From contig NZ_CP096270.1 in assembly GCF_023204835.1 (NCBI RefSeq), positions 1,178,001 to 1,242,000 on the forward strand: DNA of 64,000 nucleotides, written 5' to 3'. The translations under genes and the position numbers were made by a program. Positions 54,359 to 62,615 of this stretch are shown piece by piece. Numbering within the stretch: position 1 is the stretch's first letter; each line of letters opens with the position of its first letter. The notes under the pieces were generated by a model that had not been told where the DNA came from, made no database searches, and worked only from the letters and a program-made list of their open reading frames with translations. Source of the DNA: Salinarchaeum laminariae. Lineage in GTDB: Archaea; Halobacteriota; Halobacteria; Halobacteriales; Salinarchaeaceae.

Positions 54359-55699
54359 TTATTCACTAGTCCCTAATCTCTCCTTTGGCCGGTCAGAGGT
54401 AATTTGCCGAGGGGGATCTAAATACGAATCATCTGCAATATCTACCCACTGAACACCACTGCTCGAAGCTCTGTGTATGGATTCTCCATCAGAATCAACT
54501 CTGCCGATACCACCAAGTGTCCATCCTTCTGGGGCTTCGTTTTGGCCAGAACTGTCCGATTCAGATGCCGCACTCTTTGGTGAGTTACTGTCTGGGTGGG
54601 AGCAAGGCGGAGAACCTGGCTGATCCTCTGAGATCCGATCGAATTCCTCGTTGATCAGTTGATTCGCCCCGGCAGAAAAGCGAACAACCTGGGTGCCAGT
54701 TGACCAAGTTACAGCGCGAAAGGCAAGCTCCTCGATTGATCGTTCAAATAGCGAGTTTCCGTATGCACCGACATATTCGCCGATGTAGCTACCAACGTTA
54801 CCAACGTCTTCGGTCGATTCGTATTCATCGGGGTCGAGATCGGCATCCACCTCTCGGACAGAGATAGGTCGTTTCTCCGGATCGGGATGGTGGTAGTCGT
54901 GAGCGTCCCGATGAGCGATATCGCATTTCCGCAGGTGGCAATCAATCACAGGGTGAAAATCGGATTCTTCGATCGAGCCATCAACGAAGACAGCAACGTG
55001 AACGTGCCCGTAGCCGTTCTGATGTTTCTCGACGACAAGGGTATACTCCCACCGCTTGCCTTCGAGAGCATCGCGGAGTGCATGGTAGACACCTCTGCCC
55101 CGGTCGGGCCGCCACGTATCGATCACGTCACGTAGATGGTCAGCTGGGCAACGCCAACCACCGCGAGCGTTTCTCATTGAGCCCGTGAGCGTGAGCATAG
55201 CAACCTGGAGGTCGTCGTACTCGGCTGTAATCTGCCTCTCCAGGGCCTTCAAGCGAGCATAGTACTTGTCGCCATACTCCGGCTGGTGGCTATTCGGCAT
55301 CTGACTCCGGACAGTCTCACCTTCGGGACTGTCGAACACCAGATGCGCGTGACGGTAATCGTTGTACCACTTCAGAAACTCGTTCAGAACATCTGACCAG
55401 GACTTGCTACGGTGACCTCCCTCGCGCTTCTCGGAGGTACACTCCTCGCGAAGCTTCGTCCCGCCACGGACTGACACCGGTCGAGCAGCACGTTCGGAGA
55501 AATCTCCCACGAACTCGTCGACGAGCGCGTTCTTCTCCTTCCACCAATAACCCTGCCAACTGCCCTCTCCAGCTGGCAGCGATTCGCTATCGGCGGTTGT
55601 ACAGTTAGTCTTGGAAGGCCGAGAGGCGGAGTCCCAGTTTCGCGCGTTTGGACCTGCGATGGCGGTTTGGTCAGACACCGCAACCACCCCGCCCCGCAT
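54359..55699 (-). CDS. HUH rolling-circle replication initiator (Rep)
   Basis: 446 aa from the ATG at 55699; the frame is open to 56101, but the extra 134 residues are Arg/Pro/Ser-rich and unlike coding sequence. The HUH motif is YGHVHVAVFVDG (residues 230-241). Catalytic tyrosine candidates are in SYIGEYVGAYG (Y305, Y309, Y313). Upstream motif 1-like AMLTLTGSMRN (about 167-177) is the FLTLT-type strand of RCR Reps. The C-terminal 80 residues are Ser-rich and disordered. It nicks the double-strand origin and starts leading-strand synthesis. Confidence 0.85.
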   Translation of the reverse strand: MRGGVVAVSDQTAIAGPNARNWDSASRPSKTNCTTADSESLPAGEGSWQGYWWKEKNALVDEFVGDFSERAARPVSVRGGTKLREECTSEKREGGHRSKSWSDVLNEFLKWYNDYRHAHLVFDSPEGETVRSQMPNSHQPEYGDKYYARLKALERQITAEYDDLQVAMLTLTGSMRNARGGWRCPADHLRDVIDTWRPDRGRGVYHALRDALEGKRWEYTLVVEKHQNGYGHVHVAVFVDGSIEESDFHPVIDCHLRKCDIAHRDAHDYHHPDPEKRPISVREVDADLDPDEYESTEDVGNVGSYIGEYVGAYGNSLFERSIEELAFRAVTWSTGTQVVRFSAGANQLINEEFDRISEDQPGSPPCSHPDSNSPKSAASESDSSGQNEAPEGWTLGGIGRVDSDGESIHRASSSGVQWVDIADDSYLDPPRQITSDRPKERLGTSE

Positions 55700-56171
55700 C
55701 ACGCTCGCACTCTCCCTCCGGTCGAGTGCGTGCGCTCGGGCTTCCGGGTCGGGGGGCAAGCCCCCGCTTCCGGTTGCCCGAGGCGGATGCGCGCGCCGAT
55801 TGGCGCTCGGCGCGCGTTCCGGGCTGCTCGCTCCTAAAAGTCGCTGCGCTGCCGGGCGAACCGCCTCTGGCGTTCCCTCGCTTGCGGTGGAAGGTGGCGG
55901 GGAAGTAGATCGCAGCACGAACCGCAGGGGGCCGCGAGGGCCCCACTCCGGTTCTGGTGGGTGGGGCGGTGGGTGGCTTGGGAGCTCGAGTAGACTGAGC
56001 GAAGGGGGTAGATCCGAATCTGGAAATCGCGTGCGAGCAGGAGGGTGCGTTACGTCGCTGAACGAACACCGGACTGACAGCACGAACGGAATCGTGAGCA
56101 CTGCGCGAATTGCGACAGTAGCGACTCTCTGGCGTACTCCTACGAAGAACCTCTAAACCGACAGTCTGCGC
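55700..56171. other. Noncoding region between rep and tRNA-Arg, candidate replication origin
   Basis: 472 bp in which I support no gene. It is very GC-rich at 55720-56000, with repeats such as GCGCGCCGATTGGCGCTCGGCGCGC (described here as GCGCGCCGATTGG at 55791 and its near complement just after). A stem-loop upstream of rep is where RCR origins commonly lie. No nick-site consensus can be assigned. Confidence 0.35.
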
Positions 56172-56194
56172 ACGGGCACGATGGGATTCGAACC
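56172..56194. other. Right attachment site (attR), within the tRNA-Arg 3' end
   Basis: Identical to 50207-50229. It covers the discriminator, the acceptor 3' strand and the T-loop part of tRNA-Arg, so integration rebuilt a functional tRNA end. Confidence 0.85.
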
Positions 56195-56246
56195 CACGAC
56201 CGTCCGGTTAGAAGCCGGACGCTCTGTCCAACTGAGCTACGTGCCC
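56173..56246 (-). tRNA. tRNA-Arg (anticodon UCU)
   Basis: 74-nt cloverleaf read on the minus strand. The acceptor stem is GGGCACG/CGTGCCC with discriminator G; the D-arm is GCTC-AGTTGGACA-GAGC; the anticodon stem TCCGG/CCGGA encloses loop CTTCTAA with anticodon TCT (plus-strand 56210-56212); the T-arm is GTGGGTTCGAATCCCAT. There is no intron and no encoded CCA. It is the integration target of the element to its left. Confidence 0.96.
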
Positions 56247-56334
56247 TGGACATCCGTTATTCGACCCGCTCAAAATGTGTTCCGCTCGAACCTTGTCAGA
56301 AGTGGGCTGGTGACGCCAGAACTCAGGAGACGAC

Positions 56335-56467
56335 AGACCGCCCCGGAAGCCCCCTCCCGCTCGACCGCCCGCGGCTCGCTGCGCGCTTCACTCGGTCGCT
56401 TTGCTCCCTCGTTCCAGTGCTTGCATCGCCGGGGACGGGTCGAGCGGTCGGCCCCTTCCATTCCCAC
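56335..56467 (-). repeat. Dispersed repeat, copy C (inverted)
   Basis: Reverse-complement version of the 127-bp unit at 26140 and 56591; here it starts CCGGAAGCCCCCTCCCGCTC and ends GGTCGGCCCCTTCCATTCCC. Together with copy B, 123 bp away, it makes a large inverted repeat whose spacer itself holds GCTGGGGTTCC and GGAACCCCA. Confidence 0.75.
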
Positions 56468-56590
56468 CCGGCTGGGGTTCCGAACTGTCGTAGCGCGGTG
56501 GATCGTCCACGGCTGCAGCGCAGTAGACGATCCCCTGTCTCAGCTTGGCTGGAACCCCATCGAGCTACGCTCCTTCCCATTCGGCATCGG

Positions 56591-56717
56591 GTGGGACTGG
56601 AAGGGGCCGACCGCTCGCGTTCGCTCACGCGGTAAGCACTGGAACGAGCGACCAACGGGAGCGAGTGAAGCGCGCAGCAAGTGAGCGGGCGCGAGCGGGA
56701 GGGGGCTTCCAGGCTGT
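56591..56717 (+). repeat. Dispersed repeat, copy B
   Basis: It begins GTGGGACTGGAAGGGGCCGA, as copy A does, and ends GGGGGCTTCCAGGCTGT. It has the same length as copy A and the same run of AGCG/GAGC words, with point differences. The surrounding gap 56247-56790 has no supported gene. Confidence 0.8.
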
Positions 56718-56790
56718 TCGATGCAAGCGATTCTGCGGAAGTAGTCACTACGCGGCGATGAACGACGACTTCAAAAAGAAAGGCTCAGTT

Positions 56791-57942
56791 CTACCGCTCT
56801 TCAATCGGGACCCACTCGGCGTCGTCCGGACCGATGTACCGCCCACGCGGGCGGATCAGCCGATTGTCGTCCTGATACTCCAGCACGTGGCCGACCCAGC
56901 CGCCGACGCGGCTCATCGCGAAGATGGGCGTGTACATATCGACCGGAATCCCGAGCTGGTAGTAGACGGTCCCGGAGTAGAAGTCGACGTTGGGGGCGAT
57001 GCCCTTCTCGACGAGGCCCTGCTCCTCGGTGAGATACTGCTCGATCGTGGTGGTGTAATCGTACCACTTCTCGTCGCCGTTGGCCTCGGCGAGCTCCGCA
57101 CAGCGTTCCTGCAGAATCTTCGCGCGAGGGTCCTTGACGTTGTAGACGCGGTGGCCGAAGCCGGGGATGCGTCGGCCTTCGTCGACGGCGTTTTTCACCC
57201 ACTCGAGGGGATCGCGGTCGCTCTCGTCGACCTCGATGAGGACCTCCATGACGTCCTGGTTGGCGCCGCCGTGGAGCGGGCCGGAGAGCGCGCCGATGCC
57301 GCCGGTGACGGCGGAGTAGACGTCGGCCATCGTCGAGGCGATCACCATCGAGGTGAACGTGGAGGCGTTGAGGCCGTGGTCGGCGTGGAGGATCAGCGCC
57401 TGGTCGATCGTCTCGGCGGCGACGGGGTCGGGCTCCTCGCCGGTGAGCATGTAGAGGAAGTTCGCCGCGAGCCCGAGATCCGGATGCGGATCGACGGGCG
57501 CCTCGCCCAGTCGGTACCGTTCGAACGCGGCGAGGATCGTGGGGATCTTGGCGGTGATCCGGCGGCTCTTCCGGAGCGTGGCGTCGAGATCCTCGGGATC
57601 GGCGTCGTCCTCGGGCTCGCTCATCGAGAGCGCCGAGACGGCGGTGCGCAGCGCGGCCATCGGCTCCTCGTCGGCGACCGCCTGTCTGCGGACGATCTCG
57701 AGGACGTCGGCGTCGATCTCCCGTTCGTCCTGGATGGAGCCGGCGAACTCCTCGAGCTCCTCGCTCGTCGGCAACTCGCCGTGCCAGAGCAGGTAGAGTA
57801 CTTCCTCGTACGTCGCCTCGCGGGCGAGCGTCTCGATATTGTAGCCCCGGTAGATCAGGCGCCCGGCGTCGCCGTCGATCGAGCTGAGGCCTGACTCGGC
57901 GACGAGCACGCCCTCGAGTCCTTTCTGCACGTCCTCGAGCAT
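56791..57942 (-). CDS. Citrate synthase
   Basis: 383 aa; condenses acetyl-CoA and oxaloacetate at TCA-cycle entry. It starts VQKGLEGVLVAESGLSSIDG and LIYRGYNIETLA. The catalytic His lies in ILHADHGLNASTFTSMVIAS, another in GALSGPLHGGANQDVMEVL and the motif GFGHRVYNVKDPRA, with Asp in VDFYSGTVYYQLGIP. The length is typical of the archaeal/Gram-positive dimeric type. The gene is intact and alone. Confidence 0.96.
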   Translation of the reverse strand: MLEDVQKGLEGVLVAESGLSSIDGDAGRLIYRGYNIETLAREATYEEVLYLLWHGELPTSEELEEFAGSIQDEREIDADVLEIVRRQAVADEEPMAALRTAVSALSMSEPEDDADPEDLDATLRKSRRITAKIPTILAAFERYRLGEAPVDPHPDLGLAANFLYMLTGEEPDPVAAETIDQALILHADHGLNASTFTSMVIASTMADVYSAVTGGIGALSGPLHGGANQDVMEVLIEVDESDRDPLEWVKNAVDEGRRIPGFGHRVYNVKDPRAKILQERCAELAEANGDEKWYDYTTTIEQYLTEEQGLVEKGIAPNVDFYSGTVYYQLGIPVDMYTPIFAMSRVGGWVGHVLEYQDDNRLIRPRGRYIGPDDAEWVPIEER

Positions 57943-58039
57943 ATACTACCGATACCCGGTGGTTCCTCAAAAGGGTTGCCAATCCCCGCACGAACTGCAC
58001 GTTCGACGGCGCTACTCCCCGAATTTGGCGGACGAATGG

Positions 58040-59206
58040 TCATCCATTCTCGCGATACGTATGGGTTCCACCGTCGGAATCCCCTGCCCGCTGGACCGAG
58101 GCCCAGAGGCCCTGCCCCGCGAGGACCCAGCCCACTCCCGCTGGAACCAGCGCGATCGCGAGCCCGACGGCCACGTCCGGCAGGTCGGTCCCGACAAGCC
58201 AGTCCCAGCCACCGAGGAGTCCAATCCACGAAATTGCGAGGCTACTCGCCACCCCTCCGACTAAGAGTGCCCGGGTGCGCCAGCGCGGCAGCGCTCCGGA
58301 TCGCTCCGCCACCAACGCGAGAGGGATCCCCGCGATCGTGGCGAGCAACGCACCGATCAGGAACGGCGTCACCGTCTGGCTGCCGTCGACGGTCTCCATC
58401 GGCGCCGCGTTGCCGGTCGCGTTCGCGGCCGCGATCAGGAGCCCGACCAGGGCGAGCCAGTAGGCAGCTCGCTCGATCCGCCGCGTTCGATCGCCGAGCC
58501 GGGCCGCCGCGGGGCGGACAGCGGCGTGGAACCCGATCGTCCCGACCAACAGAGCGAGACTGCCGAGGCTCGTCACGTTCCGCCAGAGCCGCACGTCGAT
58601 CGTCCCGGCGTCGGCGAGCGCGGCACAGGCCGGTGCCGCGATCCAGCCCAGCCCGCCGAGCATCGCCACCACGCCCCCCCGACGGAGCCACGCCGCCCGA
58701 TCGAGCACCGGCTCGAGGAACGTCTTGACGCTCAACGCGGCAGTGACGACCGCCGCCGTCGTCGCCGCGAGGACGAACGCGAGCCCGAGATAGTAGCCCC
58801 GAGCGCCCTCGATCGAGGCGTCGAACACGGGGTAGCGCGGAACGTAGAGCAGCGCCGCGAGACCGAGCCCGACCGCGAGTCCGACGCGTGCGTGGCGCGT
58901 AACGCGCACCGCTGCGAGCAGCGAATCGTGCTCGCCCTCGGGCGGTTCGCCGGACTGCTCGACGCCGGGTCGATCGGCGCCGGTCGCCGGATCTCCGGTC
59001 ACGGAATCTCCGCTCGCCTGATCTCCAGCCGTCGGTCCGCTGGCGTCGGCCGGCCCGCCAGCATCGGCATCGCTGGCTCCGCCAGCGGCGGCGTCGCTTT
59101 CGCTGTCCGCCTCGGCTCCATCTGCCTCGCCAGCCTCGGCGTCGTTCCCACTCACTACAGGAGTGTTCGCCGGAACCCCCAAAGCGCCGTCGGAACCGAT
59201 CGCCAC
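58040..59206 (-). CDS. Polytopic membrane protein with acidic N-terminal tail
   Basis: 388 aa. Residues 1-100 are Ala/Gly/Asp/Glu-rich and disordered (a GTG at 59155 could be the true start). Then come about 8 hydrophobic helices: VGLAVGLGLAALLYV, YYLGLAFVLAATTAAVVTA, GVVAMLGGLGWIAAPACAAL, LGSLALLVGTIGFHAAV, AAYWLALVGLLIAAANATGN and others. No transporter signature is seen. It follows hjc on the same strand after 48 bp. Function unknown. Confidence 0.75.
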   Translation of the reverse strand: MAIGSDGALGVPANTPVVSGNDAEAGEADGAEADSESDAAAGGASDADAGGPADASGPTAGDQASGDSVTGDPATGADRPGVEQSGEPPEGEHDSLLAAVRVTRHARVGLAVGLGLAALLYVPRYPVFDASIEGARGYYLGLAFVLAATTAAVVTAALSVKTFLEPVLDRAAWLRRGGVVAMLGGLGWIAAPACAALADAGTIDVRLWRNVTSLGSLALLVGTIGFHAAVRPAAARLGDRTRRIERAAYWLALVGLLIAAANATGNAAPMETVDGSQTVTPFLIGALLATIAGIPLALVAERSGALPRWRTRALLVGGVASSLAISWIGLLGGWDWLVGTDLPDVAVGLAIALVPAGVGWVLAGQGLWASVQRAGDSDGGTHTYRENG

Positions 59207-59254
59207 CTGCGCGACCGTTCCCGCCGATCTGGGGGTCCTGCTCGGGCCGGTCGG

Positions 59255-59752
59255 TCAGTCGTCGACCATCGCTGCGCCCTCCTCGGGCTCCAATGTCCCG
59301 TCCGCAACCGCCTGGAACACGTCGAGGACGTCGGGCGCCGGTTCGTCGTCGGTCGTCGGCCCGTGGGCCACGAGATCGTCCATCGTCTCGCCGTCCTCGA
59401 GTGCCGTCTCCTTCTTCACGCGTCGGTTCGCGCTGTCGGTCGCGTAGAGGTCCGCGGGGTGGAAGAAGTACCACGCCTCGCGGTCGAATCGTGCGGCCAC
59501 GCGCGGGCGAGCACCGAAGTTCTGTGCGAAGTAGATCAGCGCCTCGATCTCCTCGCCGGTGAGGTAGATCGGATCGCCGGCGCTCGATTTCGCCTCGATC
59601 GCGTAGAACGCCTCCCCGTCGCCGGCCAGCACGTCCGGCAGCTCCCGTTCCGTCGCGGAGCCGGAGGCCGGCGCTCGCATGACGGCGAACCCGATGGCGT
59701 CGAGCTCGTTGACGAGCTCGCGCTCCCGGCGATCGCCCTTCGCGTTGGACAT
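59255..59752 (-). CDS. hjc: Holliday junction resolvase Hjc
   Basis: 165 aa from the ATG at 59752 ([20 protein letters not shown]). Archaeal Hjc nuclease core: the Glu in [35 protein letters not shown] (catalytic Asp) and [20 protein letters not shown] (ExK). The C-terminal 60 residues are an acidic extension. It resolves four-way DNA junctions in recombination. Confidence 0.9.
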   Translation of the reverse strand: MSNAKGDRRERELVNELDAIGFAVMRAPASGSATERELPDVLAGDGEAFYAIEAKSSAGDPIYLTGEEIEALIYFAQNFGARPRVAARFDREAWYFFHPADLYATDSANRRVKKETALEDGETMDDLVAHGPTTDDEPAPDVLDVFQAVADGTLEPEEGAAMVDD

Positions 59753-59906
59753 GCCAGCAGGTCGCCGCCCTACGGGCATAAACCCGCGGCCAGCGTGGTG
59801 AAAGTGGTCGCACAAGAGGAGTGCGTTGCCGTTCGACTAACCGCCTCCCGTCTTGCTACTGGGAGAGAGAGAGAACTCGTCGGCTGCCTGAGGATCGCCG
59901 GACTCG

Positions 59907-60200
59907 CTAGGCGATGTACCCTTCCTCGCGCAGGGTCTCGGCCTGGGCCTTCTCATAGCGCCAGGAGATGTCCGCCTTCTCGTCCTGCCAGTCCCAGGGC
60001 TCCACGAGGACCACGTCGTCCTCCCTGATCCAGATCCGCTTTTGCATCTTCCCGGGGATCCGTGCCGTCCGCTCGACGCCGTCCGCACACCGCACCCGCA
60101 CCCGATTCGCACCCAGCATCTCGAGGACCTCTGCGAACACCTCGTCGTCGTCGGGCATTCGCACGTCCTCGACGCTGGCGGGGCCGTCCTCGTCGCTCAT
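59907..60200 (-). CDS. Translation initiation factor eIF1A (aIF1A)
   Basis: 97 aa with the S1/OB fold of aIF1[21 protein letters not shown], then [20 protein letters not shown] and [18 protein letters not shown]. It promotes initiation-complete assembly on the small ribosomal subunit with aIF1. A TTAAAAC box lies about 28 nt upstream of the ATG at 60200 (leaderless). It is a core archaeal gene. Confidence 0.95.
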   Translation of the reverse strand: MSDEDGPASVEDVRMPDDDEVFAEVLEMLGANRVRVRCADGVERTARIPGKMQKRIWIREDDVVLVEPWDWQDEKADISWRYEKAQAETLREEGYIA

Positions 60201-60281
60201 GGGGGTCGTTTCGCAGGCGGCCGTTTTAACTCTTGACTCTACTGTTGCAGAGTGACGCCCCGGAGCCCGCAGGGCCCCTGC

Positions 60282-61445
60282 TCAGAACCACCGGAAGAGC
60301 GCGCGGCGCAGGCGGACTGTGAGTGGTCGATCCCCGGAGCCTGCCCGCACGCGGATGTCGTTGGTTCCGAGGAGGGCCACGCCGGCGAGCACGACCAGCC
60401 CGGCGATCACCAGATCGACGAGCACGAGTGCTGCCAGCGGATGCACGTCGTGGGCCGCCTCGAGCATGCCCGGCGGGAGTACGAGCAGGTAGCGGTGCTC
60501 TGCGGCGTGTCGGTAGTGGATACCCTCCGATTCGGGCGCCTGTATCGTCGCCGTCGCTGTTTTCGTCGACCTACCACCGACGGTCACGCGGTCCGGCTGG
60601 ACCGAGACGTCGTTCGTCCGGGGCTCCATGATCACGACGGTCGGAACGAGGCCGGCGTTGTTCGCCTCGTACTCGATCGTCGCGCTCTCTCCCGGCTCGA
60701 CGGAGAGCGGATCGTCGGAGGGATCCTCGCTGCTCTCGATGCCGAACTCCTGAACGCCGCCAGGCAGAACCATCGCGGCCGTCGCGAGCAACACGACGAG
60801 GACCGCCACCGCCCCGATCGCCGACCAGAGTTTGATCACGTTCTCGCGATCGGTGCGGCGGTCGGTGACCCGCGTGCCACGGCCGCCGCCCAGTGCGGCC
60901 AGCACGACGAGTGCGAGACCGGAGCCCACCAGCAAGAATCCGAACCCTTGCGGGCTCGTGGCGGCCCCGAGACCGAACGTCTCGGCGAGCGTCGTCCGGA
61001 CGCCAGACGCGACCGATCCGATCCCCTCGACGAGCGTTCCGAGGAACGGGATCGTCACCACGTGCCCGCCGACCTGCAATACCTCGGCTTTCACCTGCTC
61101 GTCGGTGACGATCGGCTCCGGTCCGTCCTGGTCAGTGAATGGGTTGTTGTCCCCCTTCGTGACGTAGCCGTCGTCCCGGACCTCGACGACGCGATGTGTG
61201 GTCAGGCCGCCGCCGTCGAGCTCGCGGGCTTCGTAGACGATGACGTCGCCCTCCTCGATATCGCCGGCGAGTGGCTGCGGGATCGAGACGAAGGCGTCAC
61301 CCTCGTCGATCGTCGGCTCCATGCTGTTGGAGCTGACGTAGCCGAGCAAGATCGGGGTTCCCAGCAGGTGGCCGACGACCAGCGAGAGGACGACAACCAC
61401 GAGAACGGCGGAGGCGATCCTCCCGGCCCACTCGCGGGCCGTCAC
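60282..61445 (-). CDS. S26B-type signal peptidase with additional membrane-anchored C-terminal domain
   Basis: 387 aa. The N-terminal TM helix (IASAVLVVVVLSLVVGHLLG) is followed by catalytic Ser in SSNSMEPTIDEGD, His in GLTTHRVVEVRDDGYVTKGD and Asp in GDNNPFTDQDG, the Ser-His-Asp pattern of archaeal/Sec11 peptidases. After residue about 150 come two more TM helices, an ectodomain of beta type (ESATIEYEANNAGLVPTVVI...VTVGGRSTKTATATIQAP) and a final TM helix. The catalytic unit alone would be about 150-200 aa; the rest is an extension with unknown role. Confidence 0.85.
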   Translation of the reverse strand: MTAREWAGRIASAVLVVVVLSLVVGHLLGTPILLGYVSSNSMEPTIDEGDAFVSIPQPLAGDIEEGDVIVYEARELDGGGLTTHRVVEVRDDGYVTKGDNNPFTDQDGPEPIVTDEQVKAEVLQVGGHVVTIPFLGTLVEGIGSVASGVRTTLAETFGLGAATSPQGFGFLLVGSGLALVVLAALGGGRGTRVTDRRTDRENVIKLWSAIGAVAVLVVLLATAAMVLPGGVQEFGIESSEDPSDDPLSVEPGESATIEYEANNAGLVPTVVIMEPRTNDVSVQPDRVTVGGRSTKTATATIQAPESEGIHYRHAAEHRYLLVLPPGMLEAAHDVHPLAALVLVDLVIAGLVVLAGVALLGTNDIRVRAGSGDRPLTVRLRRALFRWF

Positions 61446-61606
61446 GGCTGGAACCCCCGTTCCGCCGCCCCCACGCCACGCATTGGAAATTTGGTAGGGG
61501 GGATTTGCTGTTATACCTGTTGGGCACGGGACGAACGTGAGTGCACGTGAACGCCTCTATCGATCGGTTTCGAGCCCGGCGATCCGCCCTCCGTGCTCCA
61601 CTGGCC

Positions 61607-62458
61607 TTAGCGTGCAGTCTCGTGTATCTCCGCCAGTAGCGACGCGAGCTCGCCGGTAACCAGCTCGTAGATCGCTTCGCCAGTCTCCGCGGTTCCCAGC
61701 GCGGGCTCCCCGATCGCGCCGCTATCGGTGTACTCGTCGAAGGACCGGTATGCGGAGACGGGGCCGCCCGACAGGAGGTCAGTGCTGGACCGATCGTACG
61801 CGGGCTCCAGTGGCGTCGCCGCCCGCGAGTCCCCGACCAGCTCCGGGTGGAGATGCTGCATGAGCGACGTCTCGAACTCGCCGCCGTGGGACATGCCGCC
61901 CGGCTCGCTCTCGCGAACGTCCTCGAGCAGCCCCGCCGCCAGCTGGAAGTAGGTCACGCCGACGACCTCCGCGTCGGGGTTCGCGATACCGATTTCGCTC
62001 ACTGCGCCCTCGAGGAGCGCCGCGTTGCCGCCGTGGCCGTTGACGAGGAGGAGCGCGTCGAAGCCGTTGCTCTCTCCACTCTCAGTGTCCCCACTCCCCA
62101 CACTGCCGCCCAGTCCGCTCGCTGCGAGATCTTCGAGGACGCCGAGCAGCCGCTCGAATCCGATCGTGAGCGTGCCGCCAAAGGGGAGATGGTGGGGCGA
62201 GTAGCCGGTCCAGACGACCGGCGCGACGAGTGCGGGCACGTCGAAATCGGTTCCATCTGCTGTGCCGTCGCTGGCTTGCTCGACGCCGCCGTGCGCGACG
62301 GCCTCTGCGAGCAGGCTATCGGTCGCGACCGGGAGGTGCTCGCCGTGCTGTTCGATGCTTCCGACTGGAACGACCAGGATCGACCCCGGCGCTTCGGCGA
62401 CGGCTCGGACGTCCGGCGCCGGCCGTGCCGCGAGGCTGGTTGCTGGATCGAGTCGCAT
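61607..62458 (-). CDS. Creatininase-family amidohydrolase
   Basis: 283 aa. Metal-binding motifs are VPVGSIEQHGEHLPVATD (E, H, D), LLLVNGHGGNAALLE and GGMSHGGEFETSLMQHL. The family includes creatininase, the ArfB deformylase of archaeal riboflavin/F420 biosynthesis and MftE; in a F420-using haloarchaeon an ArfB-like role is plausible but not proven. A Gly/Ser/Glu-rich insertion of about 20 residues sits before FDALLLVNGHGG. Confidence 0.82.
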   Translation of the reverse strand: MRLDPATSLAARPAPDVRAVAEAPGSILVVPVGSIEQHGEHLPVATDSLLAEAVAHGGVEQASDGTADGTDFDVPALVAPVVWTGYSPHHLPFGGTLTIGFERLLGVLEDLAASGLGGSVGSGDTESGESNGFDALLLVNGHGGNAALLEGAVSEIGIANPDAEVVGVTYFQLAAGLLEDVRESEPGGMSHGGEFETSLMQHLHPELVGDSRAATPLEPAYDRSSTDLLSGGPVSAYRSFDEYTDSGAIGEPALGTAETGEAIYELVTGELASLLAEIHETAR

Positions 62459-62615
62459 ACGCTGCCATCGTCGTTCCGTCGCAAAGATCTGCCGACGCGG
62501 GCAAGCAGGTTACCGGTCGCTGCGTGGGCCACTCTCGGCCATCGATGCCGCGGTCGAACCCAGCGCGACGAAAATCCGGAAAAACACTGCACCGGCCGCA
62601 GCCGCAGCCGATCGC

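Larger units (their letters stand above)
50207..56194. mobile_element. 6.0-kb integrative plasmid-like element in tRNA-Arg(UCU)
   Basis: Bounded by the 23-bp direct repeats at 50207 and 56172. It carries a tyrosine integrase next to attL, a winged-helix regulator, a membrane protein, a PIN-like/unknown gene pair and an HUH rolling-circle Rep. Base composition in 51.5-54.3 kb is clearly AT-richer than the host. Together these define a small integrating rolling-circle replicon; no capsid or spike genes are seen, so it looks like a plasmid rather than a pleolipovirus. Confidence 0.85.

Noticed and set aside
55700..56101. Upstream 134-codon extension of rep
   Set aside because: The translation is Arg/Pro/Ser-rich and unlike the acidic proteome; the start at 55699 fits better, though it is not proven.
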